DNA from: Pyrus communis | Lineage: Eukaryota > Streptophyta > Magnoliopsida > Rosales > Rosaceae | Length of the DNA stretch: 64,000 nt | NCBI RefSeq assembly: GCF_963583255.1 | Contig: NC_084816.1 | Location: forward strand, 24,202,119-24,266,118 | Reading direction: 5' to 3' | The notes under the pieces: generated by a model | The model's database searches: none | What the model saw: only the letters and a program-made list of their open reading frames with translations | What the model was told of the DNA's origin: nothing | Translations under genes and position numbers: made by a program | In this document: positions 11,481 to 23,532 of the stretch, one piece after another | Position numbering within the stretch: position 1 is the stretch's first letter | Layout: each line of letters opens with the position of its first letter

Positions 11481-12492
11481 CTTTCCTCAAAACACCTTAT
11501 GATCAAAATCCTGCAGCTCCAATCCCACTACAAAATTTTCAAAAGCCTCAAACTTTCAACAATATAAGCACTTTTACTAAAAACCCGTCTCAGATTTCTC
11601 AATTTTTCAAACACCTTATGTTCATAAATTCCCACTCAAAATACTGCACCTCCAAATCCCACTACAAAAAGTTCAAAAGCCTCAAACTTTCAGCAACATA
11701 AGCACTTTCCACTAAAACCCCATCTCAGATTTCTCAGTTTCCAGTTGCACATTGCAACATTTGTCTGAGAAATGGTTTGAGGAAAGAGAGAAAAAGAAAA
11801 ATGCTGCTAAAGTGAGGAGAAAGTCACATGAAACCGTGCAAGAACAGAGGGGACTTTGAAACAATTTAATTACTTTAATGATGTCTATGATGAGGTTTTT
11901 AATCTAAAAGTCAAGGAATTGCAGCTGCAAAAGCACTTTTCGGTGAAAGGTAGTGTGAGGGAGTGAGCGAGTGAGTTGCTTTTACATGGTTAATGTTTGT
12001 GAGGAATTTTGCAGGATTTCTGCGAGGGCTGCAGTGCTTTTGGGGGTTGTAATCATGGCTAGTGAAAGCTACTCGCTTGAAACTTTTGCTTAAATTAAGT
12101 CGCTAATTATGTGTAAAGCTAATTAAAGTAGAAATTTAAAGGATGAGTGGGTTTACCTGATATAATTAGAACCACAATGCATCCACTTAAACTATATTCC
12201 ATAGTCTTCTAGAACCAAACATGCATTTCCATCATATATTCCATAAGGGATGTATACCCGTGTTACATACTTTCAGCCACTACGATTTCGACATCTGGAG
12301 GTCTTGTACGGTTCAATTACAAGAAATTATTATGTGATACTGAAACATTGTACATCAAACTTACCAATTCAGGTATGGATTGGGGTGACCTATACCCAAG
12401 GTGTAGCAAGGAGCAGCAGTTAGTGAAAATCTTAAGAGAAGATGAGGGGAAAGGTTGTGTGAACGGCACTTGCACATAGATTAGTGAAGAAA

Positions 12493-12840
12493 GTTGGGAT
12501 TCCACCGTAAATCAATTGGCAATATAAGAAGTAGCTCAATTACTTATAAGTACATGCAAGGTCCCTTCTTTGCCGGATGCAGGATTCATACTCTTAACAC
12601 ATCCCCTCACATGTGACGAATTTTCAAACCTAGGACGTGGAAACACAAATTGGGTGACGCGGAGCACGTGTAGCCGTTGGGCTTTACACGAGGGACAACC
12701 TGCTCTAATTCCAAAAAGAAATTTGGTTCCACCATAAAACCAATTGGCAATATGGGGAGTAGCCTAATTACTTATAAGCACATGCAATGTCCATTCTTTC
12801 TCGATATAGGATTCATACTCTCAACAATTAATCAATCTTG
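12493..12840 (+). repeat. Short duplicated LTR/TRIM-like repeat (copy 1)
   Basis: A block of about 110 bp (ttccaccgtaaatcaattgg through aggattcatactctt) recurs about 218 bp downstream in direct orientation. Between the blocks are cacaaattgggtgacgcgg and a CACGTG-containing stretch. Two direct short terminal-like repeats around a tiny internal region is the layout of a TRIM. The whole arrangement is also in copy 2 at about 22167-22510, so it predates the duplication. Confidence 0.55.
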
Positions 12841-13048
12841 CGAGATAAGAGAAAAATTGCATGAATGTCAGTTTGCACATAGGTTAGTCAAGTCTAAGAA
12901 ATGGAGGCAATACATCTAGTATAGCCTCTTAATCGGCTCTCACACAAGCTTCGAAATGCTAACAGTTTGCCCTAAAGCATACGCCAGTGACCTATTCATA
13001 TTAGAACACAGATAAACACCCAGATGATGTTTTTCTACAATAGGGGTG

Positions 13049-14500
13049 TGATGAGGTCATATTATACCATATATTTTACCCTAATCTTAGTTATAGTTTA
13101 TTGGTTATTTTGATAGAATTTTGATACTTTATTATGCATTTTCAATTTAGGACATTAAACTTCCTCTTGAGCAAAAAATGATCAAATGGATGAATTTTGG
13201 AGTGATTCCAATTGGAGGATCTTCGTGATGATTTTGTCAAAATTCCATATTTTTCTATCAAACCGTTTGACCATGGCGAAGAAAAGAAGGCCCAACACGC
13301 AGCTTTCCCAGATTGACGTTTTTGGATGTTTTGAGTATTTTGGAGGTCAAGATGGGCATATTTTAAGGAAGATTGGACGACTTAAGCTTTCAAAAGAGAC
13401 TTTTGGGACCAAATCGGAGTTGATTTGGTCAGTCAAAAGTCTGATTTTTTGAGAAGTCAGAATTTCAGTTAAATAGGAAACCTTTTGTTTCCTAGTTATC
13501 TTATTCTATTATGTTTTCTAGTTTTTAGAAGACCTTTTCTAGGAAGGATTTTATTTTCTAGTGGTATAAATAAGGTTATTTAGCCATTAGGGTGAAAAAC
13601 ACATCAATTTGGAGAACTTAGCTAGGCTTTGACGATTTGTATTTCAAGGTGTTTTCTATCATTTTTCTATTTCAATAAAATTCCTTTTGTTTAATGGTTA
13701 TTCGTGACTAATTTTCGTTTTATAGGGTGATGCCTTAAGCCTTAGTATGAATATGTAGTATTTATTTAATTGCTTATGATATTATACATGCATACTTTGA
13801 ATTATTACTTTAATTTGAATTATTAATCACTGTGTTTAAACTGTCTTTGTGTCTTAATGATTTGTGACCATTAGGATGTTTAGATAAATAATCGATGTAA
13901 TTCGGTCGGAATACCACCGGAGAATTGAATATTGCTTCTTTTGTGATTGATAGTTGTAATTTCACCCATGGCGAATGCCACGTCTTAGAGGTTGCATGGT
14001 TTTTCAATAGATTTTTACAAAGTGTAATGAGTCATGCATGTTTATATTTGATCTAAATGCCATAGACGGATTGCACGTTTGATAGACGTTATAACTTGAA
14101 TGCCACAAGTAGAATATGCATTAGGAAAACCTAACTTTCAAAGTTGCATGTGTAATTCATAAGTAATTGGTAAAACTACATAGGATTGTTAAGGTGACGG
14201 TGGAACCCCAGTGTCCTTTTATCATTATTTTCTAAGATTGTTCCCTTTCAAATTGGTTTCTATAATTGTTTTAATTTAAAATTCGTTTTTAATATTCTAG
14301 GTTATAAAATCAACCTTTTTGAAACTTTGTGTTTGAATAGTTAATTAAGAATAAGTTTAAGTACAAATTATTCAATCAATCCTTATGGAGAACGACCTTA
14401 CTTGAGCTACTCTACTACCGTAACTTTGTACTATTGCAAGTATTTTGAAGTGTTTTTATCCCTACTTTTTCAGGTGATAGAAATCATATCAAGCAATTGG
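13049..14500. mobile_element. 1.45-kb insertion in copy 1, solo-LTR-like
   Basis: Copy 2 reads continuously ...aataggggtgtccataggttt (about 22710), whereas copy 1 has about 1.45 kb inserted between two GGGTG copies (13044-13048 and 14501-14505). The insert starts TGATGAGGTCATATT, contains a TATA-like gtataaataagg (about 13563) and a later caataaaattcc (about 13671). Near its right end it has ggagaacgaccttacttgag, a phrase like those near the ends of plant Ty3/gypsy LTRs. It lacks coding capacity. The right end is ...aagcaattg(g), not the canonical CA, so 'solo LTR' is a tentative label. Confidence 0.6.
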
Positions 14501-14519
14501 GGGTGTTCACAGGTTTACA

Positions 14520-15165
14520 CCCTAACATACCAGTCTCTTTTAACAAATCCAATAAATATTCCCGTTGAGATAAGAAAATACATTTGGAAGAGTGGGCAAC
14601 CTCAACTCCAAGTAAGTACTTCAAATCTCCCAAGTTTTTCATCTCAAACTCTGATGCAAGATTCTCCCGCAATCTAATTATCTCATCTAAGTCATCCCCT
14701 GTAATAATCATGTCATCTACATAGATAAATAGTGTAGTTACTCTGTTTAGTCTACGCTTCATAAATAATGTATGGTCTGAATGACTCTGATGATACCCAT
14801 TTTTCTTTATTGCCTGAGTGAAACTGTCGAACCACACACGAGGTGATTGCTTAAGCCCATATAAAGACTTATGCAATCTACACACCCCAGTCTTCCTATT
14901 CGCATCATATCCGGGAGGAAAAACCATATATACTTATTCTAGATTCCATCATGAAGGAAAGCATTCTTCACATCAAATTGTTTTAATGGCCAATCCATGT
15001 TTGCAGCTACAGAGATTAAAATACATACCGTATTCATCCTAGCTACTGGTGAAAAGGTTTCTTGGTAATCCACACTATACGTTTGAGTATAACCCTTCGT
15101 CACTAACCTTGCTTTGTACCTGTCACTTGATTTGCCAGCCCTGTATTTGATTAGCCCCACCCCAA
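14520..15165 (-). pseudogene. Ty1/copia reverse transcriptase fragment (copy 1)
   Basis: The minus strand encodes two frames of copia RT. One is upstream (ARLVTKGYTQ, DYQETFSPVA, QFDVKNAFLHD). The other is downstream (CRLHKSLYGLKQSPRVWF, then the catalytic FIYVDDMIITGDD box and LGDLKYLLGVEV). Frames break between the two parts at about 14930-14945. Gag, protease, integrase and RNase H are absent, so this is a dead internal remnant. It is present in both copies of the segmental duplication (partner 22720-23400). Confidence 0.9.
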
Positions 15166-15182
15166 CTAATACCGATGCCTTT

Positions 15183-15304
15183 TGTGATAAAACCCCACAC
15201 CTGACGGATTGTGCAGGTGGTAATTACTAAGTTGGAGACAATATCGGTGTTGTTGGAAGTGGCCTTTCACCCGTCTCTCTGATAATTCGACATGGTATTA
15301 GAGC
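15183..15304 (+). repeat. Short LTR end plus primer-binding site (copy 1)
   Basis: The segment starting TGTGATAAAACCCC and ending ataattcgaca is followed directly by TGGTATTAGAGC. That matches the initiator-tRNA-Met primer site TGGTATCAGAGC used by plant copia and TRIM elements. It is on the opposite strand to the flanking RT fragment, so two elements are mixed here. The copy 2 equivalent is 23410-23532 with TAGTATCAGAGT. Confidence 0.55.
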
Positions 15305-17015
15305 AAGGGAGTGCACCCATACTGTACTGTCACGTGATGTGTGGGTCCCCTTGACCCCGCACAATGATGTTGGGTCATTTGGCCCTGGCTCCACATCGTT
15401 GCCGATATGTGGATCATTCACATGTTACCGACTAATTGGATCCCACATGAGGAGACATGATGAAAAATCCCAAATTGGCAACATCATAGTCATGTTTTAC
15501 AAGGAAAGCTATAACACAATAACCCTAATTCTTTCCTAATAAAGAACTCCTACAATATCTCTAAGGATTCCTACAATATCTACTCTTAATGACTCGTTTT
15601 AACATAATTACCTCGGCAACACATGCTTGTATTAAATTTGGTTGTACATTTGTGGTACTCAGTGCTCTCAGTGTGACAATGTTGGACTCATGATGGCGTG
15701 GGATTGAGTCGATCAGGTGGCAATGATAACCTCATCAATTCTTTTTCTTTTTTGTTTGCTGGAGGATCGGTTGGTGATGAACAACATTTTAATATTGGGG
15801 CAATGTGCAAACTTACGGCACAGGTACACTCTTGCTGTAGTATTTCATGTCAAAAACTCCTCATTACAGAATAAAAATTTACACATATTTTTATTTTATT
15901 AATATGAAACGCTACGATAACAACATACTCGTGTAAAAAAAATAATCGAGTAGGTTAACTTCTTTTTCTTTGTGAACAGTTGGCAGGTGGTCCAATCCAT
16001 ATGTTGCTTCAACACTGTTACAGAGTAAGCTGGCAGGGCAAAGAGAAGAAACTGGAGTGCCCTGCTCTGCTGGGTGCACTTATTGATTCCAGCCAAGTTC
16101 TTGCTTTAATTTGTTTTTCTTATTGGGCACAAACAATGTATCAAGTTATGGGTGACCAAGTGAAAGGAATAGTGAGATTCTTGCATACGACCGGCGAAAT
16201 TCTTGCATACATTTAGAAATATATCGTCGATGAAAGCCAAAACTTTATCAAAATGCCACTTGTAGGTAAAATGGTAAAATGATAAAATGAAGGATTTTCC
16301 TTCACTGGAGTGAAAATTTTATATATAATGAAGGGTAACAGAAACTATTTATCAAAATTAAACCCAAACTTCATTAAGCTCGTAAGTCACAACGTTTTGT
16401 TTTATTACAAACGTTATCACTACTCTTACTCAATTACAAAAAAAAAAAAATATATATATATATATATGAATATATTAAAAAATATATATTTACTCAAAAA
16501 ATTATACTTTTGCAGAATTCTGAAGCTGGACAGTGTCACACTGCAGTCTACAGAGCTGCCTCATCAAATCAAATTTCATCATTTGGTAATAAGCTATTGC
16601 GTTAGGACTCATTCATTTTTTTTAGTCTATTTTTCGAAATTTGTGAACCATGTAATTCAAAGAAATATATTTTAAATCAGATGGGAAAAAAAAAATTTGG
16701 AAAAATAAAATAAAGCAAGGACAGCATTGGTAAAAGGATGTCTGAGTCCTTCTGTGGTTACCCACGAGGGTGAAAAGGAGTTTGAATCAGTATTCATTAG
16801 TGCAGGTGATGAGTAGAAGTGTGTGGCAGTAATTATTTACAGTAAAAAAGAATTATAAACAAAATCTAAGCAAGCTTATTTTGGAATCGAGATCCTCTCT
16901 GGATCTCCAAGTTCCAAGCCAACGGATTAAAAAATTTTGATCAAGGAGGGAAGAAAGAGATATGGGCCCATGATTTGTGTGAAGTAGGACAGTGGGACAG
17001 ATAAATGAGGTCGTA

Positions 17016-18875
17016 AAGCTTTACACGAATGGTCCGATTTATGAGTCTACCGGTTCCAAACACAGTAATTTGAAGAGAATCTCAGTTCTTTATTTTAAAC
17101 ACATGCGAAAGCAAAGCATTGCAATGTAGGGATCCAACATGTGGGTGGGTGGATCATAATGTAGCTCGGGTTAATAATCATTTTAATCTAAGTTAAAGTA
17201 AGAACGCACAGATGTTTAGGATAATGTGTCAGAAAGAATCAAGTTACCTTCAGTGTTGGATTCTCTTCAATACAATGAAACAAATTTGAAAAGAAACCAA
17301 CATAGAAGGTGATATGACCCATCATTATTTGCTACTTTTGCTTAAAGTGGTAAACCAGCTCAAGTTCTATAACCTGGGTTTTACAGTATTACTCTAATGT
17401 TAATTATGACATGGCTTGAAATATGTTCGGGTAAACTTTACAGTAAGGAAGGAGGGGAAGGAAAGCAAAAGGCGGAGGTAGCCGCGCGTGGGAACAAAGA
17501 TTCTCTCCACTCTCTTTTTTTTTTCTTCCTTTCCTTTCCTGCTGCTCCTGTTTAAATGCTCAAGATTTTATTTTTGTAGAGAGAGAAAAAAAAATAGAGA
17601 GAGAAACAAGAAAAACAATTTGTAAGAGGAGGAGAGAGGAGAGGAGGGAAGGGAAGGGAGGAAAAAAGGGAGGGAAAATGATCCCCATCCCGTGCTTGGA
17701 GAGATTCAATGACTTACAACTTAGGCAATGTTATTCACACTCTTTTTTATTGCTCGCACACCTTTGTTAATTTTGGAAATTGAAAGGGTATGTAGAAAGT
17801 AAAAATTGGTGTGTAGATAGCACCACCCGACAACTTAATGTTGTGTCTTATCTTCTGACTTCGAGCATGGCCATAGTGTGACAAGGCCCGAGAACAAATT
17901 CATTGTTGTATGGCTGAACGATAATTACTAGCGGTTCCGGGCATTGTAGCATGTGTATTGCCCAAGGCATAAAGGGGCAAGGGCGCATAATGACTTGACA
18001 TCACCCTCACCTTCCTCCCGCTTACCACAATCTTCTATCTAGTAATTTCCGAGAATGCATCGTTCCAAAGAGTTGGGTCATTAGGTAGTAGGATTGCTTA
18101 TCTAAAAGCTCATAACTCATAAGTACTTAATTGAAATTTGTATTGACAATCTATGTGTTTCATGGAAAACTCTTGAAAGCACTTTGAAGTTTTCCGCTAA
18201 ACATAGCACTTTTGGTTGTAAAAAAACAATTAGTTTAAGACCAACTCCAACCCTTGAACTCAAACTCAAATATTTAGGTTCATTAAAAGACAAAATTTAA
18301 TTTTAGGACCTAAAATGTATTAATTGTTATGAAATGGTTTTAATCCTAATTTTTTTTGGGTAAGGATATTTTTGTATCTTTGAATTACGTTATCTAAATT
18401 TACTTTTAGGGTAATGTTAGGAAGACTAAATTCGTAGACTAATCTTTGTAAACTAAATAACATGGAAGTTGATGATTGAATTATTACTTAAATGTTGATT
18501 AACGTGCTTATTTTTTTATTGGTAATACATTATTTAGTTTGCATATTTAGCCTACCTACATTACTCTTAATTTTACAAAAGTTTTAATCTAAAGAAGATT
18601 TATATTCGGACAAAATTTCTAAAAACGAACAAATCACATCAATCAATCAAACTTCAATACATACACCAATCAAACTTCAATATACAAACTAGCCAATCAA
18701 ACTTCAATACACACACCAACCAAACTTCAATATCCACCTGTTAAAACTACCTAAACAATCACCAGACAACAATAAATTTTCATTTGAGAAATTGCAACAC
18801 CAAGCCTCACGTAAAGCTTCATATTTTCTTCTTCCAATTTGGACCTCTTGCATTTTGTCCTGTAGACATCTTCAG
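17016..18875. other. Spacer between the duplicated copies, no gene
   Basis: About 1.9 kb unique to the space between copies. It holds a purine-rich GA/GGGAAG stretch (17570-17680), a family A MITE-like piece (about 17729-17826), and a short tandem array at 18640-18740. No open frame with recognisable homology is seen. Confidence 0.5.
18640..18740 (+). repeat. Minisatellite aatcaaacttcaata
   Basis: Four to five imperfect tandem units of aatcaaacttcaatacacacacc in direct orientation. They lie 130 bp before the left breakpoint of duplication copy 2. Confidence 0.8.
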
Positions 18876-21148
18876 ATTTTGCTGATCATATATATCCTGT
18901 TTAACACCCTTGATAGAACGCGTTGTAAGAAGTCGAGGCTAAGAACTGTAAGCGCTTTTCCCCACCAGTCTGCGGGCGTTTCAGGTTCCATATTTGGAGC
19001 TTCTTTTGCAGTGAAGTTGTGGTCAAGTTTCAATAAGCCAGAGGTGAGCTGCTCTTTGCATGCAGTGTTTGCAATTGCGTTGATAAGCCTGCTTACAAGG
19101 TTGGTTTCTTCTGCTGCAGGCAAGAGGGTTTCACAGCGATGAAGAACTGATATCGACTTTGATATGTTTGGAAGCACCGTCTCCTTCAGATAAGCTTCAG
19201 TTCTCGTTTCCATATTTTTCTCACCATACTCTTCCGTCATTTCCAGGAAGTGCGCTACGCAACGAAGCATGGCAACATTTGACTCTGTAATTTCAACATG
19301 AACTTTGCAGCTAGCTCAAATCCCTCTGGTCCACCCGGAACAGAAGCAAGAATTATGCGCGAAACTTTTGCATCTTTTGCTTCAAGCAACAGTTTCCGAA
19401 TCCTTCCACTCTTAGAAACTAGGGGGAACTGCAACACAGTCATCCTCACATCATTATTTCGACAAGTCTTCGTTTAATCGTGACAGAAAGTTATTTTATC
19501 GCAAGCTAATGAATAACTATCTTGTAACCGCAATAAATTGAACAATAGACTAGTTCTGAACCGGTTTCACTCACCTTGTGAAGTGCAAGGCTTGATGCTC
19601 CTATTTTCACAGTAATATCGCTAGAAACATCAGATATTGGCCTGCGTAATAGAATAAATTCATTGAAAAATGGAAACGAAGCAAGGCAAGAAAATCAGTA
19701 TCTAGGTTACAATCAAGAACCAAATGTATACATTCTCATAGGTACCAACATATCAAAAACCCTGCCCGAACTTTTTCTTTTTGTTTCCATGGAAGTACAC
19801 AACACGCATGTTCTAGTTCAATTGAAACATATGGACAGCGTGATTCTCCCTAGATATTAATGGTTCGCTACAGGCGGATGGCTCAATAATTGCGAAATGA
19901 GTGGTGGATTGGAGTTTGCACACGAAGAGTAATGTTGGATTATGGTAAAGGATAAGAAAGCTGATTAGCTAAGCTTGTTGAGTGGACTAGGGCTGGTTTG
20001 GTATTGATATGCTTTGGAAAAAAAAAACTGTTTTTGCCGTGCTGTGAGAATAAACAGCTGTGAAATAAAGCAGTAAAGTGTTTGGTAAACTTTTTTGTAA
20101 AAGTGCTTTTGAAAAAAAAAAAAAAAAAAAAAAAAAAAAGCAGTATTATAGTGTTCGATAAACTTTTATGTAAAACAGATGTGAAAAAAAACTGGGTTTT
20201 GCAGCTTTGTGTTTTTGGCTTTTTTTCACCTAAAACAGTGAAAAAAAACTGAAGCTAAATGTTTACCAAACATAAAAAAAAGCTCACAGCTTTTTCTTAT
20301 AGCCACTTTTTTCAGAATCACCTTAGTACCAAACTAAGACTAATAATATCACATAACGGTGTAATAGTCACGCTAAATAAAGCAAAAAGGGTCTGTCACA
20401 AACAAGGAACAATTTGTAATTTTGTACAACTGGTCCGTACATGTGTTCAGGTCCTACAGAGGGTAAATACACACAAATAATTGATCCTCAAAACATTAAC
20501 TTGGGTTGGCAGTTGGCATTTCAAGAATGTTGACAGTAAAATATGGCTGCATCTGGAAAGCAATCAGCGAGGTGGTCCTCGTGCTATTGTTGTTTCGATT
20601 CCGTACTGTCGGGAAGAAGCTCACAGGATTTTTGTGTGACCATGAAATGTTACTATCTTCCTTAAATTCAGGGGAGCCTCAGAAGCTCATAGACTGTTTG
20701 AAAAACACAGGCTCTGTTTTGACACTCAAATCCCAAAAAGATGCAAAAAAATGAACTCTTTTTTCGGGTTATATTGCGTTACCCGTATCCGTGTAACATA
20801 GAGTTACTAGTAAGTAGAGACTACCATGTGACTCAAAGCTAAAGAAAATAAGGCTAAAATTCAAAAACTAGCGAATTAAATGTAGGTAATCAATCAAAAG
20901 CAATAAGAGATGGGAGGAATGTAGAACTGGGTGTAACCAAGTTGGCTATTACAATGTGTACCCAAGTTCAATTCCTGCTCACGCATTTTACTATTTTACA
21001 TTAGATTAGATTATTGCTCGAATATAAAGAAAATAGAAGATGAGGGGGAACGTTACCATTCAGTGGCATGCCTTATGCTGGAACTCGGACGAAATGACCG
21101 CTTCCCGGAAATGCTAGGCTTCAGTTCACCAATGGTGACGGCCCCCAT
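18876..21148 (-). pseudogene. Truncated duplicate of NPH3 gene
   Basis: This is a second copy of the gene at 8054-11480. Exon 1 (21057-21148, identical 92-bp length), exon 2 (19575-19641, 67 bp) and the first part of exon 3 (up to about 19430) are recognisable. Lesions: (1) exon 3 loses 13 bp after aacatgaact (about 19303), removing the AAKF-CYGV junction and shifting frame. (2) The gene stops at about 18876, so the distal part of the NPH3 domain and all of exon 4 (hallmark, coiled coil, RxS tail) are missing. (3) 'gttttcaccgc' is lost near 18912. A Tourist-like MITE sits in intron 1. It cannot encode a full adaptor. Transcription from the copied promoter is possible but unproven. Confidence 0.93.
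19990..20339. mobile_element. Tourist-like MITE (350 bp) in copy 2
   Basis: The insertion begins GGGCTGGTTTGGTA and ends TACCAAACTAAGA, flanked by CTA (or GACTA if the ends are trimmed by 2 bp). Copy 1 at about 10650 reads gtggactaataata without it, giving the empty site. It is rich in 'gtgtttggtaaac' and 'aaaagcag' motifs and has an A-rich interior. It belongs to the same family as 34038-34222 and 41912-42254, which both have TTA duplications, as expected for PIF/Harbinger derivatives. Confidence 0.85.
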
Positions 21149-22166
21149 CTTTCCTCGAACACTTTATGATCAAAATCCTGCAGCTCCAATCCCACTACAA
21201 AATTTTCAAAAGCCTCAAACTTTCAACAATATAAGCACTTTTACTAAAAAGCCGTCTCAGATTTCTCAATTTTTCAAACACCTTATGTTCATAAATTCCC
21301 ACTCAAAATCCTGCACCTCCAAATCCCACTACAAAAAGTTCAAAAGCCTCAAACTTTCAGCAACATAAGCACTTTCCACTAAAACCCCATCTCAGATTTC
21401 TCAGTTTCCAGTTGCACATTGCAACATTTGTCTGAGAAATGGTTTGAGGAAAGAGTGACAAAGAAAAATGCTGCTAAAGTGAGGAGAAAGTCACATGAAA
21501 CCGTGCAAGAACAAAGGAGGGGACTTTGAAACAATTTAATTACTTTAATGAGTGTCTATGATGAGGTTTTTAATCTAAAAGTCAAGGAATTGCAGCTGCA
21601 AAAGCACTTTTCGGTGAAAGGTAGTGAGAGGGAGTGAGTGAGTGAGTTGCTTTTACATGGTTAATGTTGGTGAGGGAATTTTGCAGGATTTCTGAGAGGG
21701 CTGCAGTGCTTTTGGGGGTTGTAATCATGGCTAGTGAAAGCCATTCGCTTAAAGCTTTTGCTTAAATTAAGTCGCTAATTATGTGTAAAACTAATTAAAG
21801 TAGAAATTTAAAGGATGAGTGGGTACCTGATATAATTAGAACCACAATGCATCCACTTAAACTATATTCCTTAGTCTTCTAGAACCAAACATGCATTTCC
21901 ATCATATATTCCATAAGGGATGTATACCGGTGTTACATACTTTCAGCCACTACGGTTTCGACATCTGGAGGCCTTGTACGGCTCAATGACGAGAAATTAT
22001 TATGTGATACTGAAACATTGTACATCAAACCTACCAATTCAGGTATGAATTGCCGGGTATACCCAATGTGTAGCAAGGAGTGGCAGTTAGTGAAAATCTT
22101 AAGAGAAGATGAGGGGAAAGGTTGTGTGAACGGCACTTGCACATAGATTAGTGAAGAAAGTTATGA

Positions 22167-22510
22167 TTCCACCATAAATCAATTGGCAATATAAGAAGTA
22201 GCTCAATTACTTATAAGCACATGCAAGGTCCCTTCTTTTCCGGATGTGGGATTCATACTCTCTCAACGCACCCCCTCCCGTGTGACAAATTTTCAAACCT
22301 AGGAAGTAGAAACACAAATTAGGTGACTCGGAGCACGTGTGGCCCTTGGACTTTACACGAGGGACAACCTGCTCTAATTCCATAAAGAAATTTGATTCCA
22401 CCATAAAATCAATTGGCAATATGAGGAGTAGCCCAGTTACTTATAAGCACATGCAATGTCCTTTCTTTCCCGATATAAGATTCATACTCTCAACAATTAA
22501 TCAATCATGA
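22167..22510 (+). repeat. TRIM-like repeat (copy 2)
   Basis: Counterpart of 12493-12840. The block ttccaccataaatcaattgg is repeated about 220 bp downstream as ttccaccataaaatcaattgg with the same internal CACGTG-containing stretch. Confidence 0.5.
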
Positions 22511-22719
22511 GAGACAAGAGAAACATTTTGTGAATATCAGTTTGCACATAGGTTAGTCAATCTAAGAAACAGAGGCAATACATCTAGTATAGCCTCTTAA
22601 TCGGCTCTCACACAAGCTTCAAAATGCTAACAGTTTGCCCTAAACATATGCGAGTCACCTATTCATATTATAACACGGATAAACACCTAGATGATGTTTT
22701 TCTACAATAGGGGTGTCCA

Positions 22720-23400
22720 TAGGTTTACACCCTAGCATACCAGTTTCTTTTAACAAATCCAATAAATATTTTCCGTTGAGATGAGAAATACATTTGGACG
22801 AGCTAGCAACCTCAACTCCAAGGAAGTACTTCAAATCTCCCAAGTTTTTCATCTCAAACTCTAATGCAAGATTCTCCTGCAATCTAATTATCTCATCTAA
22901 GTCATCCCCTATAATTATCATGTCATCTACATATATAATTAGTGCAATTACTCTGTTTAATCTATGCTTCATAAATAATGTATAGTCTGAATGACTCTAA
23001 TGATACCCATTTTTCTTCATTGTCTGAGTGAACCTATCGAACCATGCACAAGGTGATTGCTTAAGCCCATGTAGAGACTTACGCAATATACACACCCCAG
23101 TCTTCCCATTCACATCATATCCGGGAGGAAAACCAATACATACTTCTTCTTCTTCTAGATTCCACCATGAAGGAAAGCATTCTTCACATCAAATTGTTTT
23201 AGTGGCCAATCCATATTTGCAAGTAAAGAGATTAAAACACGTACATTATTCATCCTAGCTACTGGTGAAAAGGTTTCTTGGTAATCCACACCATACGTTT
23301 AAGTATAACCCTTCGCCACCAACCTTACTTTGTATCTGTCACTTGATTTGCCAGGCCTGTATTTGATTATGAATATCCTAACCATACTCCAACTAATACC
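22720..23400 (-). pseudogene. Ty1/copia reverse transcriptase fragment (copy 2)
   Basis: Duplicate of the fragment at 14520-15165. It keeps LIIYVDDMIIIGDD (the YVDD catalytic box) and LGDLKYFLGVEV, with more frame breaks than copy 1 around 22985-23300. No other copia domain is present. It was carried along by the segmental duplication and is not an independent insertion. Confidence 0.88.
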
Positions 23401-23409
23401 GAGACCTTT

Positions 23410-23532
23410 TATTATCAAACTCCACATTTGACGGATTGTGCAAGTGGTAATTATCAAGTTGTGAACAATATTGGTGTTGTTGGAAATGGGCCTTTCACCA
23501 GTCTCTCTGATAATTCGACATAGTATCAGAGT
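23410..23532 (+). repeat. LTR end plus primer site (copy 2)
   Basis: Counterpart of 15183-15304. It ends ataattcgaca followed by TAGTATCAGAGT, a slightly decayed initiator-Met primer site. Confidence 0.5.

Larger units (their letters stand above)
9519..17015 (+). repeat. Segmental duplication, copy 1
   Basis: From about 9519 (within NPH3 exon 3, attttgctgatcata) to about 17015 the sequence runs collinear with 18876-26808 at high identity by eye. Shared content includes NPH3 exons and introns, the NPH3 upstream region, a TRIM-like repeat, a copia RT fragment and distal AT-rich DNA. Interruptions differ between copies. Copy 1 alone has the insertion at 13049-14500 and two extra units of an intronic tandem repeat. 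Boundaries are by eye (about 20 bp). Confidence 0.9.

Noticed and set aside
16438..16500. A-rich/TA-rich stretch considered as an origin or regulatory element
   Set aside because: Simple microsatellite drift between duplicate copies explains it.
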